NCBI RefSeq assembly: GCF_036013745.1
Contig: NZ_CP107880.1
Span: 7,998,001-8,062,000 of the forward strand
Source of the DNA: Streptomyces sp. NBC_00483
Lineage (GTDB): Bacteria; Actinomycetota; Actinomycetes; Streptomycetales; Streptomycetaceae
Length of the DNA: 64,000 nucleotides
Direction: 5' to 3'
In this document: one piece after another, positions 1-8,621 of the stretch
Layout of the letters: every line of letters begins with the position of its first letter
Position numbering within the stretch: the first letter of the stretch is position 1
The notes under the pieces: generated by a model
Told to the model about the DNA's origin: nothing
Databases searched by the model: none
Seen by the model: only the letters and a program-made list of their open reading frames with translations
Made by a program: the position numbers and the translations under genes

Positions 1-1404
1 CAGGTCGATCAACGCGGTTACGGCAGCGGTCTCGATGGCTGCGCAGGCGGCGTTGAGCTGCTCGTCGCTGTCCGCGCTGACGGTGAGCAGGCCGGTCAGG
101 GCGACATCGGCGTGCCCGGCGATCAGCTGGCGTTCGCGCTGCTTGATGTCGGCGTACTCGACCGAGTCCTCCTCGGAGTCGACCTGGCCCTTGCGGGCCC
201 GCTCGGCCGCGTCCGCGATGACGGTGGCCTTCTTGCGCTGCACGTCCTTGAGCGCGGCATCCAGGCCCTGGGGCGCGTAGGTGAGGGAGAGGCTGCGCCG
301 GACGCCGGTGGTGAACAGGAGCTGGTGCAGGAAGCCCGGGTTGGTCTCGATGCGCGGCCAGTTCTCGATCCAGAAGGTGGCGTGGTGGGCCGAGTCGGTC
401 TGGATTCGGTCGGCCTTCTCGACCAGGACGACCGGGCCCGTAGCGGCAGGGTCAGCCTGCGGGCGGCCCGAGGAGGACCAGCGGTCGAGGGCGGCCGAAG
501 CCTTCGGGTCGTACGCGGTGCGGATCACGGCGGCGATTTCGGTCGCGGGAAGCCAACCCGATAGTGCGAGGCCGGAGTTGCGGGTGGCCTGGTCGAAGGT
601 GGCGGTGAGCTGGGCGAGGACGGCGAAGGCGCCGGTCAGTCCGCCACCGGCCTGATTGATCAGGCGGCGAGCCGCCTTGAGGTCCAGAGCGAGGGCGACG
701 TACGCCTCGTGCGGGGCGGCGGCGGGTCCCGCGGCGGCCAGCAGCTCGGAGTAGATCGGCCCGGCCAGCGGGGTCGCCGCGTCGCCGTGCTCACTCCAGT
801 ACCGGTTGAGCGCGTCGCCGGAGTCGGGGACGGTGCGCTCCAGGACCTGGACGCGGGCGATGTGGCCGGTGCGGGCGAGCGCGGCCAGGGTGCGGCCCCA
901 GCCGGAGACGTTGCTCGACTGGGTGGCCGGGTCGAGGAGGGCGTACGCACGGGAGGAGACCTTGACCACGGCGGTCAGCGTGCCCTCGTGCGGGTCGTGC
1001 ACGGCGCCGAGGCGTCCGCCCGGGGCGGTCACCACGCGCAACGAGGCGGCGGTGCCTGGCAGATGCAGCAGGCCCTCGCGCTGGGGCCGGGTGGAGGGAC
1101 GGGCGAGCCAGACGAGCTGGCCCCGCAGGCGGCGGCGTACGTAACGGATCACGATCGGCGCCCAGTCGGCGAGCGCGCGTCCGCGGTGCCGGACGAAGAC
1201 CCCGGCCAGTGCCAGTGCCCACAGCGGGAGCAGCTTGAGTGCGCCGGTCACGCTGGCGGAGAGCAGCACTGTGAGCAGGAGCAGGCCGGTGGCCGCGACC
1301 ACGGTCAACTGGGGAGCGGTGAGGCCGAGGAGTACGCCACGGCGGGAGCGGTGTGGGAACTTCACGGTGGTCGGACCGTCGGGGTGGGAAGCGTCAGAGA
1401 GCAT
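1..1404 (-). CDS. SCO6880-family conjugation-associated membrane protein, partial at window edge
   Basis: Reading the minus strand from ATG at 1404 gives an open frame of 468 codons that runs off the left edge without a stop, so the 3' end is missing. The protein starts MLSDASHPDGPTTVKFPHRS, has two hydrophobic segments at about residues 25-75, then a long soluble part. Its layout and sequence match what I know as the SCO6880 family, found in actinobacterial conjugative plasmids and integrated elements next to TrbL-like and ATPase genes. Its exact role is unknown; it probably belongs to the membrane complex of DNA transfer. It lies downstream of the TrbL-like gene on the same strand, with a 136-bp gap that holds a hairpin. 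The start has only a weak ribosome site. Assignment by eye only. Confidence 0.7.
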   Translation of the reverse strand, partial: MLSDASHPDGPTTVKFPHRSRRGVLLGLTAPQLTVVAATGLLLLTVLLSASVTGALKLLPLWALALAGVFVRHRGRALADWAPIVIRYVRRRLRGQLVWLARPSTRPQREGLLHLPGTAASLRVVTAPGGRLGAVHDPHEGTLTAVVKVSSRAYALLDPATQSSNVSGWGRTLAALARTGHIARVQVLERTVPDSGDALNRYWSEHGDAATPLAGPIYSELLAAAGPAAAPHEAYVALALDLKAARRLINQAGGGLTGAFAVLAQLTATFDQATRNSGLALSGWLPATEIAAVIRTAYDPKASAALDRWSSSGRPQADPAATGPVVLVEKADRIQTDSAHHATFWIENWPRIETNPGFLHQLLFTTGVRRSLSLTYAPQGLDAALKDVQRKKATVIADAAERARKGQVDSEEDSVEYADIKQRERQLIAGHADVALTGLLTVSADSDEQLNAACAAIETAAVTALIDL

Positions 1405-1452
1405 GGCGAAGCCGTTCTTGGAACATGAACAGGAGAAGGGGAAAGGGGGAGA

Positions 1453-1482
1453 CGGGGCGGCCGGGCCGGGTTGGCCGCCCCG
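1453..1482. terminator. GC-rich hairpin between the TrbL-like and SCO6880-type genes
   Basis: A perfect 10-bp inverted repeat (CGGGGCGGCC at 1453-1462, GGCCGCCCCG at 1473-1482) with a 10-base loop lies between the two minus-strand genes. There is no T-run, so it may be an attenuator, an mRNA stabiliser or a weak terminator. Confidence 0.4.
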
Positions 1483-1540
1483 CCCTAGGCAGGCTCCGAG
1501 CCCGATCCGCCCACAGGGGGCGGGGGAGACGGGCTCAGCG

Positions 1541-2866
1541 CTACGGGGTGTCACCACCCTGCGGCGGAGGCCCGCTGCGCCGCGGCGCCGGCGGATCCTC
1601 GTGCAGGACCTGCGGCGGCGCGACGGACGCGCCCTGCGGGGTCGGGCCGGTGGCCACAGGGGCCGCGTCCTCTCCGCCCTGGCCGGGACGCCGGATGAGC
1701 GGGACGCCGCGGTCGCCGTCAGTGGGAGGTCGACGGATCAGGGCCCGGCCCTTGTCCCCGCTGCTGTTCGGGTCCTCGCCGAAGCGGAAGTGGGTCTGCT
1801 TCGGCGCGCTGTCGCCACCCGAGCCGCCGGTCGGGTCGATCCCGGAGGCCACCCCGCCCGAGCCCTGGCCCGGCACCTTGGACGGTCCCTGGGGCGCAGG
1901 CGTGCCGGTGCCGGCCTGCATGGCGAGTTGGCCCGCGGTCTTCGCCGCACCCGCCGCGACTCCGATGCCCGCGACGCCGGTGCGGTGCAGGTCGTCGTGG
2001 CCGCCACCGTCGGCCGCCCAGTGCACGAACTTGTACGTCGCGTACGGGCACAGCAGCACGAGCACCATGACGACCATGCCGGCGAGCGCATCGGACAGCG
2101 CACCGAGCCCGCCGTTGGCATCCGTCTTTCCCATGGCGGACACACCGAGCAGGAAAACGATGGTCATCAGCAGCTTCGACACGATCAGGGTGCCGGTTGC
2201 CTCGATCCAGCCGCGCCGCCAGCGCCGCGCGACCTCCCAACCGCCGCCCGCCCCGGCGAACACCGCGAGCGAGACGAGGATCAAGATGCCGACCTTGCGG
2301 GCGACCATCACCGCCCAGTACAAGAACGCCCCGATAGCGCAGCCGAGCGCGATGAGCGCGGGGGTTCCCCAGCCCAGCCCGTACATCGCCCCCAGCTCGT
2401 TGACCTTGATAATGCGGCGCACCGCATCGTCCGCCGAAGTGTTGGCCGCCTGGAACAGGCCCGCGCTGAGCGCGTCGACCACAGTGATCGCCACCGTGGA
2501 GCAGGCGATGGCAGCGAACGCGAACAGGACGCCGGCCACCGTGCCGCAGACGGCCTGGGCGAGCGCACGCTCGTCGCGGCGCCATGCGGCCCGGGTGAGC
2601 TGCAGGCAGAACGTGCCCACGGTCAGCACGAGCCCGATGGGCAACAGCAACTCGTAGTTGTGCCGAAACCAGTCGGCATTCAGATCAATGGCCGTGGTCT
2701 TGTCGACGGCCTTGGTCGCCAGGTCCGCCGCGGCCTGGGCCATTTCGCCCATCGACTTGGCGATCCAGGCGCCGATGCCGTCGGTGACAGCTTCACCAGT
2801 CGTGCTGGCGACACCGCCGACGGCGTCGCACACGGTGTTCATCAGAGGAAGGTCACACGCCCCCAT
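1541..2866 (-). CDS. TrbL/VirB6-like polytopic membrane protein
   Basis: 441 aa. After a short N-terminal segment come about six hydrophobic stretches (roughly residues 73-90, 105-135, 165-190, 195-210, 235-250, 265-285), then a C-terminal tail of about 150 residues rich in Gly, Pro and Ser. This layout is typical of the TrbL/VirB6-type inner-membrane proteins of actinobacterial transfer systems. The start is well supported: AAGGAGGTG lies just upstream of ATG 2866. It is 34 bp downstream of the preceding minus-strand gene and is probably co-transcribed with it. The proline-rich tail may contact other channel parts, which is inference. Confidence 0.65.
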   Translation of the reverse strand: MGACDLPLMNTVCDAVGGVASTTGEAVTDGIGAWIAKSMGEMAQAAADLATKAVDKTTAIDLNADWFRHNYELLLPIGLVLTVGTFCLQLTRAAWRRDERALAQAVCGTVAGVLFAFAAIACSTVAITVVDALSAGLFQAANTSADDAVRRIIKVNELGAMYGLGWGTPALIALGCAIGAFLYWAVMVARKVGILILVSLAVFAGAGGGWEVARRWRRGWIEATGTLIVSKLLMTIVFLLGVSAMGKTDANGGLGALSDALAGMVVMVLVLLCPYATYKFVHWAADGGGHDDLHRTGVAGIGVAAGAAKTAGQLAMQAGTGTPAPQGPSKVPGQGSGGVASGIDPTGGSGGDSAPKQTHFRFGEDPNSSGDKGRALIRRPPTDGDRGVPLIRRPGQGGEDAAPVATGPTPQGASVAPPQVLHEDPPAPRRSGPPPQGGDTP

Positions 2867-2900
2867 GAGGGCACCTCCTTACGGGAGTTGAGGGCCGTGC

Positions 2901-3590
2901 TCACGGCGAGACGTTCGGCAGCACACCGACCAGCGCACAGTTGTGGTGCGGGCGGCACTGGACGGCGAGGGTCGTGGAGCGGGACTCGGCTCCGGCGCCG
3001 GAGCCCTTCCAGGCGATGGACTGCTTGCCGGAGACCGTGACGGCGTAGACGTACGTCTCGGTGATCGCGCCGGGGTCCTTGGACAGGGCGCTCTTGAACG
3101 CCTGCGGGAAATGGCCCTCGCCGACCGTGGCGCTGGCGTGCTGATGGTTGTCGTGCATCCGCGACCACAGCACCGGACTGGGTACCTGCTCGGTGACCGA
3201 CTTCCAGTCGGCGACCTTCGACTCGTCGGTCATCCACCGCTTCAGCCCGGCGAGTTGCTCGGGCTGCGAGGAGAAGCGGGTGTCGTAGCTCCACAGGGCC
3301 TTGGTGGCGGCCTTGGCGAAGGTGACCGGATCGCGCGTCTTCGGTGGCACGGCCACCGCCGAACCGGCCTTCGGCGCGGGGGACGGGGAGGTGTCCGGTG
3401 CGGGTGAGGACGACGGCCGCGGCGTCGGCCTCGACGTGGATGGTGATTCCGTGCGCGTCAGGTAGGCGGTCAGGCCGGCGACGGCCAGCAGCACCGCGAG
3501 CACGAGACCACCGATGGCCGCGCGGCGAGCCACCGACGACGAGCCTCGATGAAGGCGCTCACCGGAGGACGGACGAAGCTTCTTCGTCAT
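2901..3590 (-). CDS. Single-pass membrane protein, transfer-cluster accessory
   Basis: 229 aa starting MTKKLRPSSGERLHRGSS. A basic N-terminus is followed by one transmembrane helix at about residues 27-47, a Ser/Pro/Thr-rich linker (about 50-75), and a globular domain with two late cysteines (the QCRPHHNC stretch). This is a type II membrane topology, with the globular part outside, as for VirB8/TraM-like or conjugal lipoprotein components. I do not recognise a named family. The start ATG 3590 overlaps the stop of the upstream small pilin-like gene (ATGA), so the two are translationally coupled. A longer frame reaching back to 3929 exists but overlaps the upstream gene and is not used. Confidence 0.6.
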   Translation of the reverse strand: MTKKLRPSSGERLHRGSSSVARRAAIGGLVLAVLLAVAGLTAYLTRTESPSTSRPTPRPSSSPAPDTSPSPAPKAGSAVAVPPKTRDPVTFAKAATKALWSYDTRFSSQPEQLAGLKRWMTDESKVADWKSVTEQVPSPVLWSRMHDNHQHASATVGEGHFPQAFKSALSKDPGAITETYVYAVTVSGKQSIAWKGSGAGAESRSTTLAVQCRPHHNCALVGVLPNVSP

Positions 3591-3898
3591 CAGTGAACCT
3601 GCGTCCCCATCGCCGAGAAGAACGCCACGATGCCGTTCGCGGCCCCCAGCAGCAGGGCGCACCCGGCAGCCACGACCGTGCCCTTCTTGCCGGTGGCCTC
3701 GGCCTGATGGCCGCCACTGTGGTGTCCCCAGGCCCACACGATCGCGGAGATTGCGAGCGCGCCGACTACGGCGATGATGCCGAACAGATTGATGCTGCCG
3801 ATGACCTTCTTCAGGACATCGAGACCGGGAAGACCGCCCTCGCTCGGCGTGACGCCGGGGTTGTACGCCAGGATCTGGGCGTGCTGCATGAGCTTCAC
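3590..3898 (-). CDS. Small two-helix membrane protein, VirB2/DUF6112-like
   Basis: 102 aa with two hydrophobic helices (about residues 36-55 and 73-95) separated by a short Gly/His-rich loop, the architecture of VirB2/TrbC-type pilin subunits and of the DUF6112 proteins seen in streptomycete transfer clusters. The first codon is GTG at 3898 (TGGAG about 9 bp upstream); an in-frame ATG at 3889 is a possible alternative. Its stop overlaps the next gene's ATG. By analogy it would form or line the transfer channel; this is inferred from size, topology and neighbours. Confidence 0.6.
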   Translation of the reverse strand: MKLMQHAQILAYNPGVTPSEGGLPGLDVLKKVIGSINLFGIIAVVGALAISAIVWAWGHHSGGHQAEATGKKGTVVAAGCALLLGAANGIVAFFSAMGTQVH

Positions 3899-3971
3899 TG
3901 GGACTCCAGGTTGGATCGTGGGCGCGCAACGGCCCGGAAAGTAGAGAGAAGAGGAAGAGTCGGGGGACCGG

Positions 3972-5120
3972 TCAGACGATCCGGCGAGCGGCCAGCACGT
4001 TCGGCCGCCAGTCGGCGAGGGGCGAAATCTTGACCACGTCGCCGGTGTGCGGGGCCTGCAGGATCAGACCGTTGCCGATGAACATCCCGACGTGCTCTGG
4101 GACTTCGGCCGTGCCCTCGGTGAAGAGGAGGTCACCCGGCTCCAGGGCATCGACACTGACCGCCTTGCCCTCCTTGACCTGCGTGTACGTGGTCCGGGAG
4201 AGGGAGAGGCCACCCGTCTTGTACGACGCCTGCATCAAGGACGAGCAGTCGCAGCGGCCCATCGGATCCTGGCCGCGCGGATCGCTGCACTCGCCGCCCC
4301 ACTGATACGGGGTACCGAGCTGGCCAAGCCCCCAACGGATCGCGGTACGTACCGGCTTCGGGGAGCCGGCCGGGATCTTGTAGCCCTTGGGGAGGGCACC
4401 GGCTGGGATGGTGCCGAAGCCGGTGCCGTCCTCCTCGTTGCCACATTCGGGGAACGTAGTGTCCGTGGCATCGCTCGCAGCATCCGGGTCGGAGTTCCCT
4501 CCGGAACCGGAGTCCGACTGCGCCGGCAGAGACGAGGCGATGCCCTTTTGCAAGGCCGCTGCGAGCGGCTCCCACTTGGCGTACGCATCAGGGAAGCCAC
4601 TCTTCTGCACCGTCTGCGCAGCCTGTGCGACGGTCATGGACTGCCACCCGGGAACCCTGAGCAGCGCCTCGTAGAACTTCGTCGATGCGTGCACCGGATC
4701 ACGGACTTGCGCCGTCGTCCCCCAGCCCTTGCTGGGCCGCTGCTGGAACAGCCCGAGCGAATCCCGGTCGCCGTAGTCGAGATTGCGAAGCCCCGACTCC
4801 TGGAGGGAAGTAGCCAGGGCGACCACCTGGCCACGAGCCGGAACCTTCATCACACGCCCCGCGGCCACGATGTCCCTGGCGTTCGGGATCTGCTCGGCAG
4901 GGGCTTCGAGCCCCGAGACCGAGACTGAGCTTTCGCCGTGTCCGTTGAGGGCTGAAGCCACCTGCTTGGCCACAGCCGCAGAGTCCACCGCCTGTGTGCC
5001 ACCGGGTGCACAAGAACCTGCCTGGGCTGAGTCCGCGCCGGAAAGCGCGATCCCCAGCGGGGCGATCAGGAGGAATGGTGCGAGTGCCACGGTACCGATG
5101 ACGGCCAAGGCCACCTTCAT
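3972..5120 (-). CDS. Bifunctional cell-wall hydrolase: lysozyme-like plus NlpC/P60 domain
   Basis: 382 aa. The N-terminus (MKVALAVIGTVALAPFLLIA) is a signal anchor. Residues about 75-190 look like a lytic-transglycosylase/lysozyme-like domain (SLGLFQQRPSKGWGT segment). Residues about 255-382 are an NlpC/P60 (C40) cysteine peptidase: the catalytic Cys lies in GRCDCSSLMQASY, the His in EVPEHVGMFIGNG. Such fusions open peptidoglycan for the transfer apparatus of Gram-positive conjugative elements (VirB1/Tn916 Orf14-like). It is the first large gene of the minus-strand set. Its ATG overlaps the TGA of a 25-codon upstream ORF with a much better ribosome site, suggesting coupled translation. Confidence 0.8.
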   Translation of the reverse strand: MKVALAVIGTVALAPFLLIAPLGIALSGADSAQAGSCAPGGTQAVDSAAVAKQVASALNGHGESSVSVSGLEAPAEQIPNARDIVAAGRVMKVPARGQVVALATSLQESGLRNLDYGDRDSLGLFQQRPSKGWGTTAQVRDPVHASTKFYEALLRVPGWQSMTVAQAAQTVQKSGFPDAYAKWEPLAAALQKGIASSLPAQSDSGSGGNSDPDAASDATDTTFPECGNEEDGTGFGTIPAGALPKGYKIPAGSPKPVRTAIRWGLGQLGTPYQWGGECSDPRGQDPMGRCDCSSLMQASYKTGGLSLSRTTYTQVKEGKAVSVDALEPGDLLFTEGTAEVPEHVGMFIGNGLILQAPHTGDVVKISPLADWRPNVLAARRIV

Positions 5121-5194
5121 GCCCAGTGCCCCGCCGTCGGGCAGCGGGCCGAAACAGAGAACGTGGGAGGCGCCTGCGCCAGGGCATGCCGCAT
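5117..5194 (-). CDS. Short upstream ORF (25 aa), possible translational coupler
   Basis: ATG at 5194 is preceded by AAGGAG at ideal spacing, and the ORF MRHALAQAPPTFSVSARCPT... ends with TGA overlapping the ATG of the NlpC/P60 gene (ATGA). The hydrolase gene itself has no clear ribosome site. The likely role is a leader that delivers ribosomes to the hydrolase start. No homology is visible; it could be chance. Confidence 0.4.
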   Translation of the reverse strand: MRHALAQAPPTFSVSARCPTAGHWA

Positions 5195-5746
5195 GAGCAG
5201 CTCCTTACAAGTAGGCGGCGCAGCGCGGGCGTTCTCGTCGAAAAGGCCACCCGGACCGGGCCGGTTCAAAATACGCAATCGAGAGATTCGGGAGGGTGAA
5301 TGAGGGCGGCCGGGGTCGGATACATCCCGGCCGGCCCCACTGCTATTCATGAAGAGCGGCAGCCAGCCGCCCTCGTAATCTCAGACGCCACACGGAAGTC
5401 AACTCCCGACCGATTCACAGACACATCCCGAGGTGCTGCAGCGGTGCCCACTCAGCGGGCAGCACACATCAGCACAGTTCAACCGGGGAGCAACGGAGCA
5501 CCTTCCGTCGAACATGGCGAGACTGTATGAACGCAATCCGGCCACACCAAACGAGCCTCAGCTGCATTAGCCGGGTTCCGTAGCTGCTGTCAGGAGGAAG
5601 TTAGGGTCGGCCGGAACGGACGGTTAACCTTCCGCTCATTCCCCACCGGGCACCCGCATTCGTACTTCCTGATGCGAGATGAATCAGCCCGCGCAGCACT
5701 CGACGAATAGTCGGCTGCGCACGGCCCAGCGAAAGAGAACCGCGCA
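5195..5746. other. Intergenic region with no recognised gene
   Basis: About 550 bp between the divergent hydrolase gene (minus) and the methyltransferase (plus). Base composition is less GC-skewed by codon position than in the genes, and short ORFs here show no recognisable protein. It probably carries the divergent promoters. I see no att site or tRNA in it. Confidence 0.4.
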
Positions 5747-6496
5747 ATGCCATACACCCTCCACCGAGGCGACGCCCTCACCGCCCTGGCAGACATCCCC
5801 GACAACAGCGTCGACGCTGTCATCACCGACCCGCCCTACAACAGCGGTGGACGTACCAGCGGGGAACGCACCGGCCGAAGCGCCCGCGCAAAGTACACCT
5901 CCGGCGATGCCGAACACGACCTCGCCAACTTCCCCGGCGAGAACCGCGACCAGCGCTCGTACGGCTTCTGGCTGACCCTCCTGCTCACCGAGTCCTACCG
6001 GGCCACCGCCGAATCCGGCTCCGCCCTCGTCTTCACCGACTGGCGGCAACTGCCCACCACCACCGACGCGTTGTAGGCCGCAGGCTGGACCTGGCGCGGC
6101 ATCGCCGCGTGGCACAAGCCCGTGTCCCGCCCGCAGAAGGGACGCCTCAAGCAGTCCTGCGAATACATCATCTGGGGCACCAAGGGCCCGGTCGACGCCA
6201 ACCGCAACCCCGTCTACCTGCCGGGCCTCTACACCGCGAGCCAGCCCCGCAAGGACCGCGTCCACATCACCCAGAAGCCAGTCGAGGTCATGCAGGAACT
6301 GGTGAAGATCTGCCCGCCCGGAGGCACCGTCCTCGACCCGTTTGCCGGCTCCGGAACCACTGGCGTCGCCGCCTTGCTCGAGGGCCGACAGTTCATCGGC
6401 GTCGAACTGTCCGACCACTACGCCGACATCGCCGAGCAGCGACTGCGCGGCGCGCTCACTCAGGAGGACTTTGATCTGGTCGGGCCCGAGAAGTGA
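5747..6496 (+). pseudogene. DNA methyltransferase (N6-adenine/N4-cytosine type) interrupted by an in-frame amber codon
   Basis: From ATG 5747 the frame encodes MPYTLHRGDALTALADIPDN with the catalytic DPPY motif at residues 28-31 (ITDPPYNSGG), then meets TAG at 6074-6076 (codon 110). The same frame continues without another stop to 6496 and contains the AdoMet-binding motif (DPFAGSGTTGVAAL) and the family's C-terminal ELSDHYADIAEQRL. Motif order (DPPY first, FxGxG last) is that of beta-class methyltransferases. The sequence around the stop (TDAL-stop-AAGWTWRG) suggests a CAG to TAG change of a Gln codon. Without suppression both halves are non-functional. It could be a solitary phage- or element-borne methylase, or the partner of the nuclease-like gene on the other strand. 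Confidence 0.8.
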
Positions 6497-6533
6497 GAGT
6501 GAGAGCAGGGCCGCAGGTCCGAAACGTAAAGAG

Positions 6534-6576
6534 GGGCTGTTGCTCCACCATCAGGGTGGAGCAATAGCCCTTTTTT
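6534..6576 (+). terminator. Strong rho-independent terminator
   Basis: A 16-bp stem (GGGCTGTTGCTCCACC at 6534-6549 pairing with 6555-6570, one G-T pair), a 5-base loop, then six T residues at 6571-6576. It sits between the plus-strand methyltransferase and the convergent nuclease-like gene. Such canonical T-tailed terminators are rare elsewhere in the window. Confidence 0.9.
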
Positions 6577-6585
6577 GTAACCCAG

Positions 6586-7503
6586 TTACCCGGCCTCGAC
6601 GCTGCGCCGGATCAGGTCGGCCGCACGGTCGAGATCCTCGCGGGAGGCGATGCGCACCTCGACAACGTCGCCCTGCAGGCCCAGACTGCCAAGTCCCCGC
6701 ATGTCCCGGGTGAACCCGTCGCACATGTTCACGGCGTCAGGGTCGAGGCGCAGATTCACAACGAGCAGCTTGTTCCTGGGCTGGACGCGCACCGTGGCGA
6801 CATTCTTGATTCGCCGGTACGCGAAGTAGTGCACCTGCGGCTCCCGCTGCACATCACTGTGCGACAGCAGAAGCTCGTCGAGATCGGCGTACAGCTCGCG
6901 CAGCTCCTTGGGCGACGCGTCGAGATACTGCTGGACCGACTTCGGCGCCGCGGTACCCGAGCGGGCCGGCGACAAGGTCTTGCCGCGCGCAGTGGTCCGG
7001 GTACCGCCTGTTGCGCTGACGAGCTGCAACGTGACGGAGTCGTCGAAGACGCGGTATGCCATGAGGTCGATCCGGTGCGGGATCATCTCCACTGCCACCG
7101 TCTCGTGATACGTGAAGGCGCCGGCGATGCACACGATCCGTGGGGCACTCCAGTCGACCGATCCGGCCGCTGCCTCGCCGAGTTTGTCCCGGGCCAGGTT
7201 CTCGAACTCATGGTGATGGTCCTGGAGCCAGCACATGTACGAGAGCCCCTGGACGACGACTGCCTCGTCCCGGGTCCGCTTGTACTCGACGATGACCGGC
7301 GTGCCGTCCTCATCGAGGCCCAGCGAATCGATCCTGCCCCCGTGCCGCCCAGTGCGGTACTCCGTCGCCAGGAACCGGATGCCCAACATCGTCTCCATGT
7401 TGGCCTCGATCAACCTCTGCAGGTTGACCTCGACACTGACGGCCTGGCCGGGGACCTCCGCGACGTCCCTGCCTCTGACCTTGAAGACCTTCAGGTTGCT
7501 CAT
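6586..7503 (-). CDS. DUF5655-type protein with PD-(D/E)XK nuclease-like N-terminal domain
   Basis: 305 aa from ATG 7503, chosen because GGGGGAGG precedes it; the longer frame to 7638 overlaps nothing useful. Residues about 30-110 show a restriction-endonuclease-like pattern: D59 in GGRIDSLG, then E73 and K75 in PVIVEYKRTRDE, followed by a helix with VQGLSYMCWLQD. This resembles the NucS/DUF91 nuclease fold. The last 100 residues (LRELYADLDELLL onward) resemble the DUF5655 domain. It is a likely DNA-acting protein, perhaps anti-phage or linked to the methylase across the terminator. Catalytic activity is inferred from the D-ExK spacing. It lies directly next to CRISPR array 1. Confidence 0.7.
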   Translation of the reverse strand: MSNLKVFKVRGRDVAEVPGQAVSVEVNLQRLIEANMETMLGIRFLATEYRTGRHGGRIDSLGLDEDGTPVIVEYKRTRDEAVVVQGLSYMCWLQDHHHEFENLARDKLGEAAAGSVDWSAPRIVCIAGAFTYHETVAVEMIPHRIDLMAYRVFDDSVTLQLVSATGGTRTTARGKTLSPARSGTAAPKSVQQYLDASPKELRELYADLDELLLSHSDVQREPQVHYFAYRRIKNVATVRVQPRNKLLVVNLRLDPDAVNMCDGFTRDMRGLGSLGLQGDVVEVRIASREDLDRAADLIRRSVEAG

Positions 7504-7692
7504 GGAGCCTCCCCCGCACTGCGATTGTTGCGAAGGAACAATCTCGACGTGGAGCTGCTTATTCCGCAGCACGTGATTAGGCCGTGCCGTGGGTAGCAAG
7601 GACTGTGCCGACCGAAGGTCTTCCGTGGCCGTGGCCATCCCAGGGAACCTCGGCGAGCAGGGCGCATTGCGGCTCGTTTGTCTGTTACGGGT

Positions 7693-8209
7693 GGGAGCAT
7701 CCCCGCGTGCACGGGGAGCAGAACTTCGGCACCAACTTCATGGGATGCATCCTGGGACCATCCCCGCGTATACGGGGAGCAGCAGGAGATCGAGACGCCC
7801 GACATGGCGTCCACGGGGCCATCCCCGCGTACACGGGGAGCAGAGCACGAACTTCTGGAAGCGGACGTGACGCCCGGGACCATCCCCGCGTGCACGGGGA
7901 GCAGTTGAAGTGAACGCAGACCTTGTCCCCGCCGTAAGGGCCATCCCCGCGTGCACGGGGAGCAGAGCGTCGGCCTCACCACGGAGGACAGCCTCAAGGG
8001 AGCATCCCCGCGTGCACGAGGAGTAGAGAGCGGTGAAGCCGTAGGCGACGATGACGTCGGGGCCATCCCCGCGTACACGGGGAGCAGTTGAGGACATCGA
8101 GGTTGACGAGTCCTGCGTGGGGACCATCCCCGCGGGCGCGGGGAGCAGCTCACCTACGGATTCAACGAGGACTCCAAGGAGGGGTCGCCCCCGCCTGCAC
8201 GGGGAGCAG
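7693..8209 (-). CRISPR. CRISPR array 1 (type I-E): 9 repeats, 8 spacers
   Basis: 29-base repeats begin at 7693, 7754, 7815, 7876, 7937, 7998, 8059, 8120 and 8181, exactly 61 apart, giving eight 32-base spacers, the standard I-E geometry. On the plus strand the repeat core reads CCATCCCCGCGTGCACGGGG; the reverse complement matches the orientation of the other arrays, so this one should be transcribed leftward. The 8181 repeat is the most diverged, and the 7998 copy has two changes at its GAGGAGTAG end. No spacer obviously matches this window. Confidence 0.97.
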
Positions 8210-8621
8210 AGTTCTTGAACTGGGCTTTTTGCGGTGGGCGCGCTTGTTTTCTGACACCATCAGCGGAACCGATATGAGTGACCAAGGGCCCAAACGGCTC
8301 TTCGTTGTTGGTGGTGTGGGCGCGGAAGTGCGCCCTGGTCTGCGCACTGCCGGACTTTGTCCCAGAGGGAGTGGCGGGTGCGGCTGCTGGGATTGCTGAT
8401 GAAGACACCTGGTGAAATCTCGAGGAGGCACCGGGGGAGAAAACCCGGAGGACTGGTGGGCAGTTGGTGAGCATAGGAAGGTCACCAGGTGGCTCCGTAG
8501 GGGGCGTGGTTGTGGTCGGAGGGGAAGTGGACGCCGCCGTCGGACTGGACGGTGACCGCGTCGTAAGGCGGATGGTGGTGGGGTTGCCAGGCGGAGGTGC
8601 TTGGTTTCGGTGGCGCGCCCG
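8210..8621. other. Region between array 1 and the Cas3-HD-like gene: possible leader and gene relic
   Basis: The part next to 8209, read leftward, is locally A-rich (CGCAAAAAGCCCAGTTCAAG) and could be the leader of array 1. A 10-bp inverted repeat CACCTGGTGA at 8406-8415 and TCACCAGGTG at 8482-8491 flanks a CCGGG/CCCGG hairpin. No intact gene is seen. Confidence 0.35.
8482..8600 (-). pseudogene. Possible 3' relic of an endonuclease/exonuclease/phosphatase gene
   Basis: The minus frame ending at 8482 reads AVTVQSDGGVHFPSDHNHAP near its end, like the C-terminal GG...SDHxP segment of the endonuclease/exonuclease/phosphatase superfamily. No upstream part of such a gene is present in frame. The call rests on a single motif and is weak. 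Confidence 0.25.

Noticed and set aside
1235..3040. 601-codon plus-strand frame opposite the TrbL-like gene
   Set aside because: Low-complexity Arg/Ala/Gly antisense frame caused by high GC3 on the other strand; the minus-strand gene has membrane pattern and a strong ribosome site.
5684..6418. 244-codon minus-strand frame over the methyltransferase
   Set aside because: Gly/Ala/Val-rich antisense shadow; the plus strand holds conserved DPPY and FAGSGTTG motifs.
7500..8153. Long open frames across array 1, 2 and 4 on both strands
   Set aside because: They consist of translated repeats and spacers (recurrent RVRGD/HAGM/RARGA peptides) with a 61-base period; they are not genes.
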